DNA from: Spongiactinospora rosea
GTDB taxonomy: Bacteria > Actinomycetota > Actinomycetes > Streptosporangiales > Streptosporangiaceae
Direction of reading: 5' to 3'
Assembly: GCF_003315795.1 (NCBI RefSeq)
Contig: NZ_QMEY01000006.1
Span: forward strand, 1-64,000
DNA: 64,000 nt
Numbering within the stretch: position 1 is the stretch's first letter; every line of letters starts with the position of its first letter. A program made the position numbers and the translations under genes. The notes under the pieces were generated by a model. It ran no database searches, was not told the DNA's origin, and saw nothing but the letters and a program-made list of their open reading frames with translations. This document shows positions 24,725 to 32,876 of the stretch, piece after piece.

Positions 24725-26520
24725 TCACCGGCCCCGGTGTCGTACATGCGCGTGTAGTGGCCGTTGGCGGCGATCAGTTGCTCGTGGGTGCCGTGTTCGG
24801 CGATGCGGCCCTGGTGCAGGACGTAGATGTGGTCGGCGAAGGTGACGCTGTGGATGCGGTGGGTGATCAGCAGGACGGTGCCGGAATGGTGGCGGGCCAG
24901 GGTGCGGAACAGGTGCTGTTCGGCGGCCGGGTCGAGCGCGGCGGTCGGTTCGTCGAGAATGAGCAGGTCGGGGCGGCGGTAGAAGGCGCGGGCGATGGCC
25001 AGGCGCTGCCACTGCCCGCCCGACAGGTCCACCTGCCCGCCGTACTGGCGGTTCAGCAGGGTGGCAAGGCCGTGCGGAAGGGTCTGGAGCATCGTCTGGA
25101 GCCGCCCGGCCGCGGTGGCCTGGCGAAGCCTTGCGGGGTCGCCGTCGGGGCCCAGGGTGATGTTGTCGCTCAGGGTGAAGGCGTAGCGGGTGAAGTCCTG
25201 GAAGGCCCAGGCGATCCGGGCGCGGACCTGGTGGGGGTCCAGGGTGGCGGTGTCGGCGTCGTTCCAGGTGATGGTCCCGCACGTGGGCCGGTACAGGGCG
25301 GCCACCAGCATCGCCAGGGTGGTCTTGCCCGAGCCGTTCTCGCCGACGAGTGCGACGACCTGCCCGGCGTGCAGGTCCAGGTCGATGCCGGTGAGGGCGT
25401 CGGCGCCGGCTCCCGGGTAGCGGAATCCGGCCGCGCGCAGCCGCAGCGTGCGCAGCGGCTCGGGGGCGGCGCCGCCCTGCGGTTCGGCGGTGCTGCGGTC
25501 GGCGGCGAGGGCGGCCAGGTCGGCCAAAAACATTCCGGACGCCTGCAGGGTGGAGGACATGGTGATCAGTGCCGCCGTCTGGCCGCGCAGGTGCAGCAAC
25601 GCGTAGATGGCGGCGGTGGCGGCGCCGGCGGTCGGGCCCATGAAGGCGATGCCGGCCGCCACGACGGCGAAGAACAGGACGGTGGACACCGCGCGGGCGG
25701 CCATGTCGCGGAGCTGGACGCGCAGCCCGATGCGCCATTGGGCGTCGGCCAGGTGGGTGGCCAGGGGCCGCCAGCGGTCGGCGAGCCATCCGGTGGCCTG
25801 GTAGGCGCGCAGTTCCTTGGCGCTGGCCGGCATCACCTGAAGTCCGTGCAGGTAGTCGGCGCGGCGTTGATCGGGGACCAGCGCGGCGGTGGCGCGGTAG
25901 CGGTAGCGGATGTTGATGACCTCGGTGATGATCTGCGGGGCGAGGCTGGCGGGGATCAGCAGGGCCATGAGCGGGGACAGCGTGACGACCGCGCCGGCGG
26001 CCGCGGCGATCGACATGGCGGCGCTGATGATGCCGGCGGCCTGCTGGGCCAGGGTGTCGGCCTGGGCTGCGCCGAGGTTGGCGCGGTGCAGCCGGTCGAA
26101 CAGCCGCGGGTCCTGGAAGGCGATCAGCCGGGTGCGGGCGGCGGCGGCCAGTACCTGGGCCTGGGCCGCGACGCCGACCCGGCCGCCGAGCCTGGCGGCG
26201 GCCAGTTGCCCGCCCTGGGCGGCGATGGCACGTACCGCCAGGATCGTCAGGAACGGCAGGCCGGTGCGTACGGCCTCGCCGACGGGGACGCGGCCTTGCA
26301 GGGCGGCGAGCAGGATCTCGAACCACTGGGCGGCGGCCAGTACGCCGGCCGCCAGCAGTACCGCGGCGAGCAGTTGGGCGCCCACCGTGACGATCGTCAG
26401 CAGCCGGCCCGATCGCCAGTTCAGCCTCGTGGCGAACGCGACCGCGCGCAGCAGGTCCCGTAGCCCGTGCGCGGGAGGGTCCTGCTCGCCGGTCGCGTCG
26501 GTGGCGCCGTTCACGGTCAT
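24721..26520 (-). CDS. ABC exporter (fused permease-ATPase) of the Cys-rich peptide cassette
   Basis: A 599-residue half-transporter of the type I exporter fold: six helices within about 40-330, then an ATPase domain with Walker A GENGSGKTT (393-401), signature LSGGQWQR (499-506), Walker B LLILDEPTA (519-527) and the switch His in LITHRI (553). The SGGQWQ variant is common in exporters of lanthipeptide and lasso clusters. There is no C39 peptidase domain, so any leader must be cut by another protease. It is third in an operon after the peptide and the CxxC protein, and probably exports the peptide as a homodimer. Confidence 0.9.
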   Translation of the reverse strand: MTVNGATDATGEQDPPAHGLRDLLRAVAFATRLNWRSGRLLTIVTVGAQLLAAVLLAAGVLAAAQWFEILLAALQGRVPVGEAVRTGLPFLTILAVRAIAAQGGQLAAARLGGRVGVAAQAQVLAAAARTRLIAFQDPRLFDRLHRANLGAAQADTLAQQAAGIISAAMSIAAAAGAVVTLSPLMALLIPASLAPQIITEVINIRYRYRATAALVPDQRRADYLHGLQVMPASAKELRAYQATGWLADRWRPLATHLADAQWRIGLRVQLRDMAARAVSTVLFFAVVAAGIAFMGPTAGAATAAIYALLHLRGQTAALITMSSTLQASGMFLADLAALAADRSTAEPQGGAAPEPLRTLRLRAAGFRYPGAGADALTGIDLDLHAGQVVALVGENGSGKTTLAMLVAALYRPTCGTITWNDADTATLDPHQVRARIAWAFQDFTRYAFTLSDNITLGPDGDPARLRQATAAGRLQTMLQTLPHGLATLLNRQYGGQVDLSGGQWQRLAIARAFYRRPDLLILDEPTAALDPAAEQHLFRTLARHHSGTVLLITHRIHSVTFADHIYVLHQGRIAEHGTHEQLIAANGHYTRMYDTGAGD

Positions 26521-26569
26521 CGGGCGCCTGCCATCACCCTGGAGATCATGGCAGGGATCGCAGCGGGGA

Positions 26570-27967
26570 TCATGGCCGGGTCAGTTCGGTGATGAGCCCG
26601 TCCAGGGTGAGGGTCCGGGTCGGGATGCGGCCGGCGGTGGCGGCCAGGGCGTGCAGTTGCGGCTCGGTGATCGGCCGCGCCGCCCAGCACACCAGTTGCG
26701 CGGCCCGTTCCTCTCCGCCGGGGATGCGGATCGGTTCTCCTGGTGCGGCCTCCGGTGGCGGTTCGGCCCGGAAGGCCACGGGAGCCGTCCGCGGCCCGTC
26801 GGGCAGGGGATGCACGTGTGCCCATGCCCGGTCGGGGTGGGCGCTGAGCCGGACGTAAGGGGCGGGGCACAGCCGCCATCCCGCCTGTCCCAGCCGTGTT
26901 GATCTCTTGGTCAGTTCCGATGTCCATGGGTTGGGGACCAGGACGACCCCGTGGTCGGGGTTCCACAGCGCCCCGCAGGACACGTCGGCCTCGTCGTCGC
27001 GCCCGGCTCCCTGCGCCGCGTAGGCGTCCAGGACGGTTTCCAGGCACCGCACGGTGTCGGCGGTCGAGCGTAATCGGGCGATCATTCCTCCCCCGTTGTA
27101 GACGAGGTACAGGTTCTTGGGGCGCTCCACCGTGAGCGTGATCGGCGCGTATCCGCCGGTGCCGCGCTCGTCCAGCCAGCCGGTCAGCTCCGCCGCCGCG
27201 GCGCCGCGCGCGCCGACGCCGACGATCCGCCGCCCGGCGCGTACCGGCCACACCCTGGTGCCGGCGCCGGAGGTGACGTTCACCGAGCAGGAACTGGGGC
27301 CCTGTACGACGACCTGGTCATCGTCGGGGTCTTCCGGGTGGGTCAGGACGGCCGTCACCTGGTCATAGCCGATGACCGGCCTCGGTTCGGCGCCGGGCCG
27401 CAGCAGCACGCCGCTGGGTGTGCCCCGCGGTATCGACGCCCGCGCCAGCGCGGCGAGGCCGGCGACGGCGTGCGCGGGCACCGGCCCGAACACCCGGTCG
27501 TGGCCGTCGCCGGACAGCACCACGCCCACGCCGGGGCGGTGGCCGCCGGCGACGGCGGCGGTCAAATCGGCGGCCAACTGCTCGCAGAACATGCACCCTG
27601 GGCCTACTCCGACCGCCAGCACCGGTGCGCCGGTCGGCGGGAGGGCGGCCGCCGCTTCGATCAGGGCACCGGGCGAGGCGGCGGCCGGCTCCGCCTGCCG
27701 CGCCTCCGTCTCCTCCGGGCCGGGGGTCAGCAACTGCCTGGCCAGTTCGCCGTCCACCTCGACCAGCCCGAACGACGCCCATGCCCGCAGGCACGACCGC
27801 TGCGCCGGTGAGAACGCCCCGCGGGGCGATGGCGAGCCGATGATCTGCTTCAGCCAGCGCAGCGCGGCGGCGTTCAGGTAGGCCCCCACAGCGACATCGG
27901 TGCGGGCCAGTACCGCCCCGCCACCGGAAAGGCCGGCGAGCGTGACCCGCCGGCCCCATCGGATCAC
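26570..27967 (-). CDS. PqqD-like/thioredoxin-like/unknown three-part protein
   Basis: A 465-residue protein not matched to a named family. Residues about 8-75 look like a PqqD/RRE-type winged helix (hairpin VTLAGLSGGGAVLARTD, then helices ending FGLVEVD), a fold that binds RiPP leader peptides. Residues about 112-205 look like a thioredoxin fold: strand PVLAVGVG, a CMFC redox pair (Cys125/128) capping a helix, strand GVGVVLSGD and the cis-Pro loop GTPSGVLL (Pro184). Residues about 225-465 are unrecognised, with Trp/Pro-rich segments and no P-loop. There is no signal peptide. The GTG start lies 7 nt after the peptide gene. A role in peptide recognition and disulphide handling is inferred from context. 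Confidence 0.7.
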   Translation of the reverse strand: MIRWGRRVTLAGLSGGGAVLARTDVAVGAYLNAAALRWLKQIIGSPSPRGAFSPAQRSCLRAWASFGLVEVDGELARQLLTPGPEETEARQAEPAAASPGALIEAAAALPPTGAPVLAVGVGPGCMFCEQLAADLTAAVAGGHRPGVGVVLSGDGHDRVFGPVPAHAVAGLAALARASIPRGTPSGVLLRPGAEPRPVIGYDQVTAVLTHPEDPDDDQVVVQGPSSCSVNVTSGAGTRVWPVRAGRRIVGVGARGAAAAELTGWLDERGTGGYAPITLTVERPKNLYLVYNGGGMIARLRSTADTVRCLETVLDAYAAQGAGRDDEADVSCGALWNPDHGVVLVPNPWTSELTKRSTRLGQAGWRLCPAPYVRLSAHPDRAWAHVHPLPDGPRTAPVAFRAEPPPEAAPGEPIRIPGGEERAAQLVCWAARPITEPQLHALAATAGRIPTRTLTLDGLITELTRP

Positions 27968-27974
27968 TTCGGCC

Positions 27975-28112
27975 TCACACGCAGATGCCGATTCCGCCTA
28001 TGGAGATGCAGGCCTGGGCGGGACTGCAGCACGCGCTCCCACAGGGGGTGTTCGGCGGGCGGCAGGACGATGGTGCGGCGTAGATCTGCGTGAAGGGCTG
28101 GGACGTGTACAT
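27975..28112 (-). CDS. 45-residue Cys-rich knottin-like peptide
   Basis: A 45-codon gene with GAAAGAG before the ATG. Residues 1-16 contain no Cys and would be a short leader; six Cys follow at 17, 24, 28, 29, 35 and 44, spacing C-x6-C-x3-CC-x5-C-x8-C, and the product ends CV. This C-C-CC-C-C order is that of inhibitor cystine knots. Thr/Ser residues are few, so lanthipeptide-type crosslinks are less likely than disulphides. It has no hydrophobic signal sequence. It is followed after 7 nt by the CxxC protein and then an ABC exporter. Export and oxidation by those partners is inferred. Confidence 0.72.
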   Translation of the reverse strand: MYTSQPFTQIYAAPSSCRPPNTPCGSACCSPAQACISIGGIGICV

Positions 28113-28301
28113 GTAATCACTCTTTCGCGGGCGTTGAGTCGTCGCTGGATGACGACTGTGACATCTCCACACATTCACGGCGAACAGCCCTCGGGCAACT
28201 ACCTAAAAAGTCAGATATCTGAATCGCTGGAATACCAGCCTTGACAATTTCGTCTTTCTCAAGCCGCGCCGGCCTCGCTTATCCGCCGGTCACGGCGGGA
28301 T
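28113..28301. promoter_or_regulatory. AT-richer promoter region of the Cys-rich peptide cassette
   Basis: The 189-nt gap between the Ppx/GppA stop and the peptide start holds an AT-rich block (about 28,195-28,260) unusual for this genome, including a perfect 12-bp palindrome TCAGATATCTGA at 28,211-28,222. It must contain the cassette promoter on the minus strand, but no convincing -35/-10 pair can be named. Confidence 0.5.
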
Positions 28302-29243
28302 TTACAGGTGGTGCAGGCCGAGGTGTTCCAGCAGTAGTCCTTCCCGGGTCGACCATGGGCAGATCTCGACCTCGCGGGCCCGGCAGGCGTTCATGAGGGC
28401 CTCGGCGACCAGAGCGCCGGCCAGTGACTGCTCGGCGCGGTGGCGGCTGATGCCGGGCAGTTCGCCGCGGCGGGAGACCTTGGTCGTGGCCAGCAGGCCG
28501 GCCGCGGCGCGCAGCCCGGGCAGGTCCAGGCGGGTGCCGCCGCCGGTGCGGGCCAGGCGGGCGAGCTGGGCGAAGGTCTTGGAGCAGGCCAGTACGCGGG
28601 TGCCGGGGGCGACGGCGGGCAGGCCGGGCGGCTCGGCCAGGGCGCGGCGCAGCTCCTCACGCACCTGGCGCAGGCGGCGGGCGGACGCGGCGCCCTCGGG
28701 CAGCCAGCGGCGGGTGACCTGGCGGGCGCCCAGTGGCAGGCACATGGCCAGCAGCGGCTGGTGGCCGGTGCCGTAGGCGATCTCGACGGTGCCGCCGCCG
28801 ATGTCCAGGACCAGCAGCGGCCTGCCGGTGGCGCCGCTCCAGCGGCGGGCGGCGACGTAGGCGAGCCTGGCCTCCTCCAAGGCGGGCAGGACCTGCAGCC
28901 GGGTGCCGGTGGCGGCGGCGACCCTGGCGATGATCTCCTCGCGGTTGGGGGCGTCCCGGATCACCGAGGTGGCGAACGCGAGCGGGGGGCGGCGGGCGGG
29001 GGCCGCCTTGAGGGCGCGGGCCACGGCCCGCTGGACGCTGGCCACGCCTCGCTCGCTGAGCCGGCCGTCGTCGGTGAGCATGCGGTTCAGCTTGAGCCGT
29101 ACCTTGCGGGTGGCCACGATCTCCCACAGGCCGGGGTCGGCCGCATCGCGCGTCCGTGGCGGCCGGGCGCCGCGCGGGGGGCGGCGCACCACGGTCAGCG
29201 CGGCGCTGTGCGCGCCCACGTCGAGCACTGCGGTGCGCCGCAT
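28302..29243 (-). CDS. Ppx/GppA phosphatase-family protein
   Basis: A 313-residue actin-fold (ASKHA) phosphatase. It shows the first phosphate loop VLDVGAHSAALTVV, the ATSVIRDAPNREEI segment and the signature second loop LVLDIGGGTVEIAYG. Length and lack of a C-terminal HD-like domain place it with short actinobacterial exopolyphosphatase/pppGpp phosphohydrolase homologues. The ATG at 29,243 follows AAGGAGA. It probably hydrolyses polyphosphate; (p)ppGpp as substrate cannot be excluded. Monocistronic. Confidence 0.88.
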   Translation of the reverse strand: MRRTAVLDVGAHSAALTVVRRPPRGARPPRTRDAADPGLWEIVATRKVRLKLNRMLTDDGRLSERGVASVQRAVARALKAAPARRPPLAFATSVIRDAPNREEIIARVAAATGTRLQVLPALEEARLAYVAARRWSGATGRPLLVLDIGGGTVEIAYGTGHQPLLAMCLPLGARQVTRRWLPEGAASARRLRQVREELRRALAEPPGLPAVAPGTRVLACSKTFAQLARLARTGGGTRLDLPGLRAAAGLLATTKVSRRGELPGISRHRAEQSLAGALVAEALMNACRAREVEICPWSTREGLLLEHLGLHHL

Positions 29244-29577
29244 CGGCGTTTCTCCTTCGCTTCGGCCCATGTGACACTTCCCGGTTTCGGGGTAGCTTGA
29301 CCGCCGTGGACACCTGGAGTTCACGCATCGGTAATGGCCTTTCGGAGAATGGAGCGCACATTATCGGCCGACCTTTACGAAATAGTTGAATATTTCGTCG
29401 CTCGGGAAATAGTGATGGTTCGCCGGGCTTCTTCCGTTATGCGGTGGGACGGCTAGGGGCGCACCGGCGTATCGTCATGCCCGTGACGCACACCCCCGTG
29501 ACCGCTTGTGGCGCGGCCCTTTCCCCGGCCCATTCCCGGCCTTTTCCCCGGTTTCGGCGGCGGGACGGGGCGCTGAG

Positions 29578-30138
29578 GTGAACGGCCCGGGTTTTCGCGT
29601 CGTGCTGGTCCCGGACTTGGGCGAGGACCTGGCCCGCGCGGCGGCCATGCTGGAGCGCGCCATGCTGTCCCTGCGCGCGGCCGAACGCCGGGGGACGGAG
29701 CTGCCGGGGCCGCTGGCGGCCGGCGCGGCGCTCGGCGCGCTGCGGCGGCTGTGGCGGGCGGTGGCCCCCACCCAGGGCGGGTCTGCCGCGGGCCGGTTGT
29801 ACGGCGCGGGCGGGCGGGTCGAGCACCTCCCGCTGCGGCTGGTCGACATCGACCCGGTGGACGTGGTGACGCTCTCGGCGGCGGCCGCCGTGCTGGGCGC
29901 GGGGCATGCCCCGGTCGGCGCGGCGCTGCCGCCGGACGGGCCGCCCGCGGGCGACCTGGCGGCGGCCGCGGCCCGCTTCAGCGGGCTGCTGGACCTTGCC
30001 GACACCGCCGAGTCGATCGTGCTGCGTGAACGCCTGGCCGCCGCGGGCCCCGGCGCCGATGTGACGCTGACGCCGGCGCAGGAGGCGGCCTACCGGCACA
30101 CCGCCGACCGGCTCCACACCATGTGGCCCCGCCCCTGA
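29578..30138 (+). CDS. Hypothetical Ala/Leu-rich protein
   Basis: No family recognised. The 186-residue product is helical (RAAAMLERAMLSLRAAERRG; LAAAAARFSGLLDLADTAESIVL) with a short beta segment near the start (FRVVLVPDLGEDL) and no signal peptide or membrane helix. The GTG at 29,578 is chosen because sequence upstream of it is Pro/Phe-rich and unlike protein; an earlier in-frame GTG at 29,506 exists. The 250 nt between it and the Ppx start hold no recognised signal. Convergent with the DUF574 methyltransferase. Confidence 0.55.
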   Translation: MNGPGFRVVLVPDLGEDLARAAAMLERAMLSLRAAERRGTELPGPLAAGAALGALRRLWRAVAPTQGGSAAGRLYGAGGRVEHLPLRLVDIDPVDVVTLSAAAAVLGAGHAPVGAALPPDGPPAGDLAAAAARFSGLLDLADTAESIVLRERLAAAGPGADVTLTPAQEAAYRHTADRLHTMWPRP

Positions 30139-30156
30139 CCGGCCCCTGACCCGCCG

Positions 30157-30963
30157 CTAGGGTTTGCGGGCGGCCGCGGCGTACATGTTGGTCGCGGTGT
30201 CGGGCAGCGGCGGCTCGCCGGGCGCGGGGTGCCAGCGGGGCATCGGGACCACGCCGGGCTCCAGCAGCTCCAGGCCGGTGAACAGGCGCTCCACCTCCGC
30301 GCGGCCGCGCAGGTACATGGGGATGCCGCCGCGGGTGTACTCCTGCGCCAGGTGCCGCGACTCGGGCGCCAGGTCGGCGGTGGGGATGGTGATGGCCAGG
30401 TGGCTGCCGGGCGCCAGCGGCGCGAGCAGCGCCTCCACCAGGCCCTGGGCGTCGTCCACGAACTGCAGCATCGCGATCACCATGAGCGCCACCGGCCGGT
30501 CCAGGTCCAGCGTCCGGCGCAGCTCGGGGGCCTGCCACAGCCCGGCGGGGGAGCGCATGTCGGCCTGGACGTAGGCGGTGCGGCCGTCGGCGGCGCCGGA
30601 CAGCAGCGGGCGGGCATGGGCCAGCACGATCGGGTCGTTGTCGACGTACAGGACCCGCGCCTCGGGCGCGGCCTGCTGGACCACCTCGTGCAGGTTGGGG
30701 GAGGCGGGGATGCCCGCGCCGATGTCGAGGAACTGCCGCATCCCCAGCCCGGCCAGGTGGCGGGCCATGCGCCGCATGCAGGCCCGGTTGGCGAGCATCG
30801 AGGTGCGCAGCCCCGGCCAGGTCGCCAGCGCGGCCGCCGCGGTCTGCCGGTCGGCGGCGAAGTTGGTGCTGCCGCCGATGATGTGGTCATAGACCCGCGC
30901 CGGGTGCGGCCGGTCGGTCCGCAGGTCCGGTTCGGGCCGGTCGTGCTGTGCGGCGTCCGGCAT
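30157..30963 (-). CDS. DUF574-type SAM-dependent methyltransferase
   Basis: A 268-residue member of the actinobacterial Methyltransf_19 (DUF574) family: HPARVYDHIIGGSTNFAADR opening, motif I FLDIGAGIPA, strand ARVLYVDNDPIV and the late ALMVIAMLQFVDD segment. These are abundant in actinomycetes, often with DUF397 regulators; substrates are mostly unknown. The ATG at 30,963 is the one that gives the family start; upstream frame sequence is not conserved-looking. It is divergent from a DinB gene across a 101-nt gap with an inverted repeat. Confidence 0.9.
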   Translation of the reverse strand: MPDAAQHDRPEPDLRTDRPHPARVYDHIIGGSTNFAADRQTAAAALATWPGLRTSMLANRACMRRMARHLAGLGMRQFLDIGAGIPASPNLHEVVQQAAPEARVLYVDNDPIVLAHARPLLSGAADGRTAYVQADMRSPAGLWQAPELRRTLDLDRPVALMVIAMLQFVDDAQGLVEALLAPLAPGSHLAITIPTADLAPESRHLAQEYTRGGIPMYLRGRAEVERLFTGLELLEPGVVPMPRWHPAPGEPPLPDTATNMYAAAARKP

Positions 30964-31032
30964 CGCGAGGGGTCCCGCCTTTCGATGGAGGCGCCCCGGG
31001 CCTGGCCCGGGCGACCGGCTTAAAAGATCCAC

Positions 31033-31051
31033 TATAGGCCCGCCGCCTATA
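31033..31051. promoter_or_regulatory. Inverted repeat between methyltransferase and DinB genes
   Basis: TATAGGC-N5-GCCTATA, perfect 7-bp arms, 14 bp upstream of the DinB ATG and in the divergent promoter gap. TATAGG may double as a -10 element. Probable operator; regulator unknown. Confidence 0.45.
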
Positions 31052-31064
31052 CCATGCTGGGTTC

Positions 31065-31559
31065 ATGAGCGACCCTCGGATCGATCCGCCGTTCGTCAAC
31101 GATGAGCGCGCCATGCTCGGCTCCTGGCTGGAGTGGCACCGCCAGACCCTGGCCGTCAAGTGCGCGGGCCTGCCGCCGCATCGCCTGGCCGAGCAGTCCG
31201 CGCCGCCCTCCACCCTGTCGCTGCTCGGCCTGGTCCGGCACATGGCCCACGTGGAGCGGGTCTGGTTCCGCATCATCCTGGACGGCCAGGACGTCCCGCG
31301 GCTGCACCCCGGCGACGACGACTTCGACGAGGCCGCCGACGCCTCCCCCGAGGAGGCGTTCGCCATCTGGCAGGCCGAGATCGAGCAGGCCCGCGCCATC
31401 TCGGCGGCGCTGCCGCTGGACGCGCTGGGCAAGGTCATGCGGCACGGGGAGCCGGTGTCCCACCGGTGGGTGCTGGTCCACATGATCGAGGAGTACGCCC
31501 GGCACAACGGCCACGCCGACCTGCTGCGCGAACGCATCGACGGCGCCACCGGCGAGTGA
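31065..31559 (+). CDS. DinB/DUF664-family protein
   Basis: A 164-residue DinB-like four-helix bundle (DUF664). Three His in the usual places could form the metal site: LVRHMAHVERVW (His near 55/58) and IEEYARHNGHADLLRE (His near 147/150). Actinobacterial members belong to the mycothiol-dependent S-transferase superfamily (maleylpyruvate isomerase-like, MST). A detoxification role using mycothiol is plausible but unproven. Start ATG close after the operator-like repeat. Confidence 0.88.
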   Translation: MSDPRIDPPFVNDERAMLGSWLEWHRQTLAVKCAGLPPHRLAEQSAPPSTLSLLGLVRHMAHVERVWFRIILDGQDVPRLHPGDDDFDEAADASPEEAFAIWQAEIEQARAISAALPLDALGKVMRHGEPVSHRWVLVHMIEEYARHNGHADLLRERIDGATGE

Positions 31560-31565
31560 CCCCCT

Positions 31566-32876
31566 TCACTCGCCGGGCTGTCCGGCGGGCGGCGGGCCGT
31601 GCGGTGAGTGCGGCAACGTCACCGTGACCACCAGCCCGCCGCCGGGGCGGGGCCGTACCACGGCGTCGCCGTCGTGGGCGCGGGCCACCGACCGCACGAT
31701 CGACAGGCCCAGCCCGGCGCCCTTGGCGGTGACCACCCGGTCGCCGGGCAGGCGGCGAAACGGCTCGAACAGCGAGGGCACCTCATAGGCGGGCACCACC
31801 GGGCCGGTGTTGGCGACCTCCACCTCCACCAGGCCGTCGGCGCGGGTGCGGCTGGCCACCCGCACCCATCCGCCGCCGGGCAGGTTGTGCCGGATGCCGT
31901 TCTCCACCAGGTTGTGCACCAGTCGTTCCAGCAGCAGGGCGTCGCCCGCGGTGGGCGCCTCGCCCGCCCGTTCCCGCACGGTGACCCCGGCCTCCTTGGC
32001 CTCCACCTCGATCTGCGCGGCCACATGGCCGACCACGTCGGCCAGGTCCACCGGAAGCCGCTCGACGATCTCCCGTTCGGAACCGGCCAGCACCAGCAGC
32101 CCGGTGATCAGCCGCTCATGCCGCGAATTGATCTGCAGCAGGTCCTCGCCGAGCGTCGTGACGTGCTCGCACGCCGCCGGGCGGTGCATGGCCAGCTCCA
32201 CCAGGGCCCGGCCCAGCGTGAGGGGGGTGCGCAGTTCGTGGGAGGCGTTGGCGACGAACCGGCGCTGCCCGTCGAAGGAGCGGTCCAGCCGTTCCACCAT
32301 CGTGTCGAAGGCGTCGGCCAGGCCCTTGACCTCGTCGTCGGGGCCGCGCAGCGCGATCCGTTCGTGCAGGCCGCGGTCGGCGGCGGGGGCGGCCGCGATG
32401 CGGCGGGCGGTGTCGGTCACCCGGTGCAGCGGGGCCAGTACCCGCCCGGCCACCAGCCATCCGAACCCGGCGGCGGCCCCGCCGACCACCAGCAGCGCCG
32501 AGGCGCCGAAGGTCAGCAGCGAGGTCGTCGCCGCCTTGTGCAGCGTGGCCTGCTGGTCCCTCATCCACTTCTCGGCCAGTCCGGGGTCCATCGGCGTGCC
32601 GTTGACCGTCAGCCGCCAGCTCTGGTCGGCGGCGGCGTCCTTGCCGCCGGTGCCGCCGGTGCCGCCGGTGCCGGGCGGGATCTCGGTGCGGGCCAGCACC
32701 TTGGCCCCGGTGCGGGTGATCTGCTGGCTGAACAGCGCGTACGTGGCGCCCAGCAGCACCAGCCCGGCCACGAGGAACAGCCCGCCGTAGATCAGCGTCA
32801 GCCGGGCCTGCAAGGTGACGCGGCGCGGCCCGCGGGCGGCACTCACGGGATCTGGGCTCATGGGATCTGGGGTCAT
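31566..32876 (-). CDS. Sensor histidine kinase (HAMP)
   Basis: A 436-residue membrane kinase: helix 27-47, a short 70-residue extracytoplasmic loop with a GTGGTGGTGG linker, helix 118-142, HAMP (about 143-200), HisKA with phosphoacceptor His213 (ASHELRTPL) and HATPase with N-box (LVHNLVENGIRHN), and G-box GAGLGLSIV. Its ATG overlaps the stop of the response regulator (ATGA), so they are coupled. The pair lies divergent to a lipoprotein/MacB-type exporter operon and probably senses an envelope-active compound and controls that operon. Confidence 0.93.
   Translation of the reverse strand: MTPDPMSPDPVSAARGPRRVTLQARLTLIYGGLFLVAGLVLLGATYALFSQQITRTGAKVLARTEIPPGTGGTGGTGGKDAAADQSWRLTVNGTPMDPGLAEKWMRDQQATLHKAATTSLLTFGASALLVVGGAAAGFGWLVAGRVLAPLHRVTDTARRIAAAPAADRGLHERIALRGPDDEVKGLADAFDTMVERLDRSFDGQRRFVANASHELRTPLTLGRALVELAMHRPAACEHVTTLGEDLLQINSRHERLITGLLVLAGSEREIVERLPVDLADVVGHVAAQIEVEAKEAGVTVRERAGEAPTAGDALLLERLVHNLVENGIRHNLPGGGWVRVASRTRADGLVEVEVANTGPVVPAYEVPSLFEPFRRLPGDRVVTAKGAGLGLSIVRSVARAHDGDAVVRPRPGGGLVVTVTLPHSPHGPPPAGQPGE

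Noticed and set aside
26517-26569. Small minus-strand frame (17 codons) between adaptor and exporter genes
   Set aside because: It is a simple Met/Ala/Ile run from a local repeat of ATGATC-like sequence with no ribosome site; probably leader sequence only.
28241-28246. A perfect TTGACA upstream of the Cys-rich peptide
   Set aside because: It points to the right, away from the minus-strand peptide gene, and no plus-strand gene follows.
32655-32680. GGTGCC-type microsatellite in the kinase loop
   Set aside because: A short Gly-Thr-Gly linker repeat within an intact frame; no sign of a phase-variable tract since the unit is a multiple of three and the linker is external.
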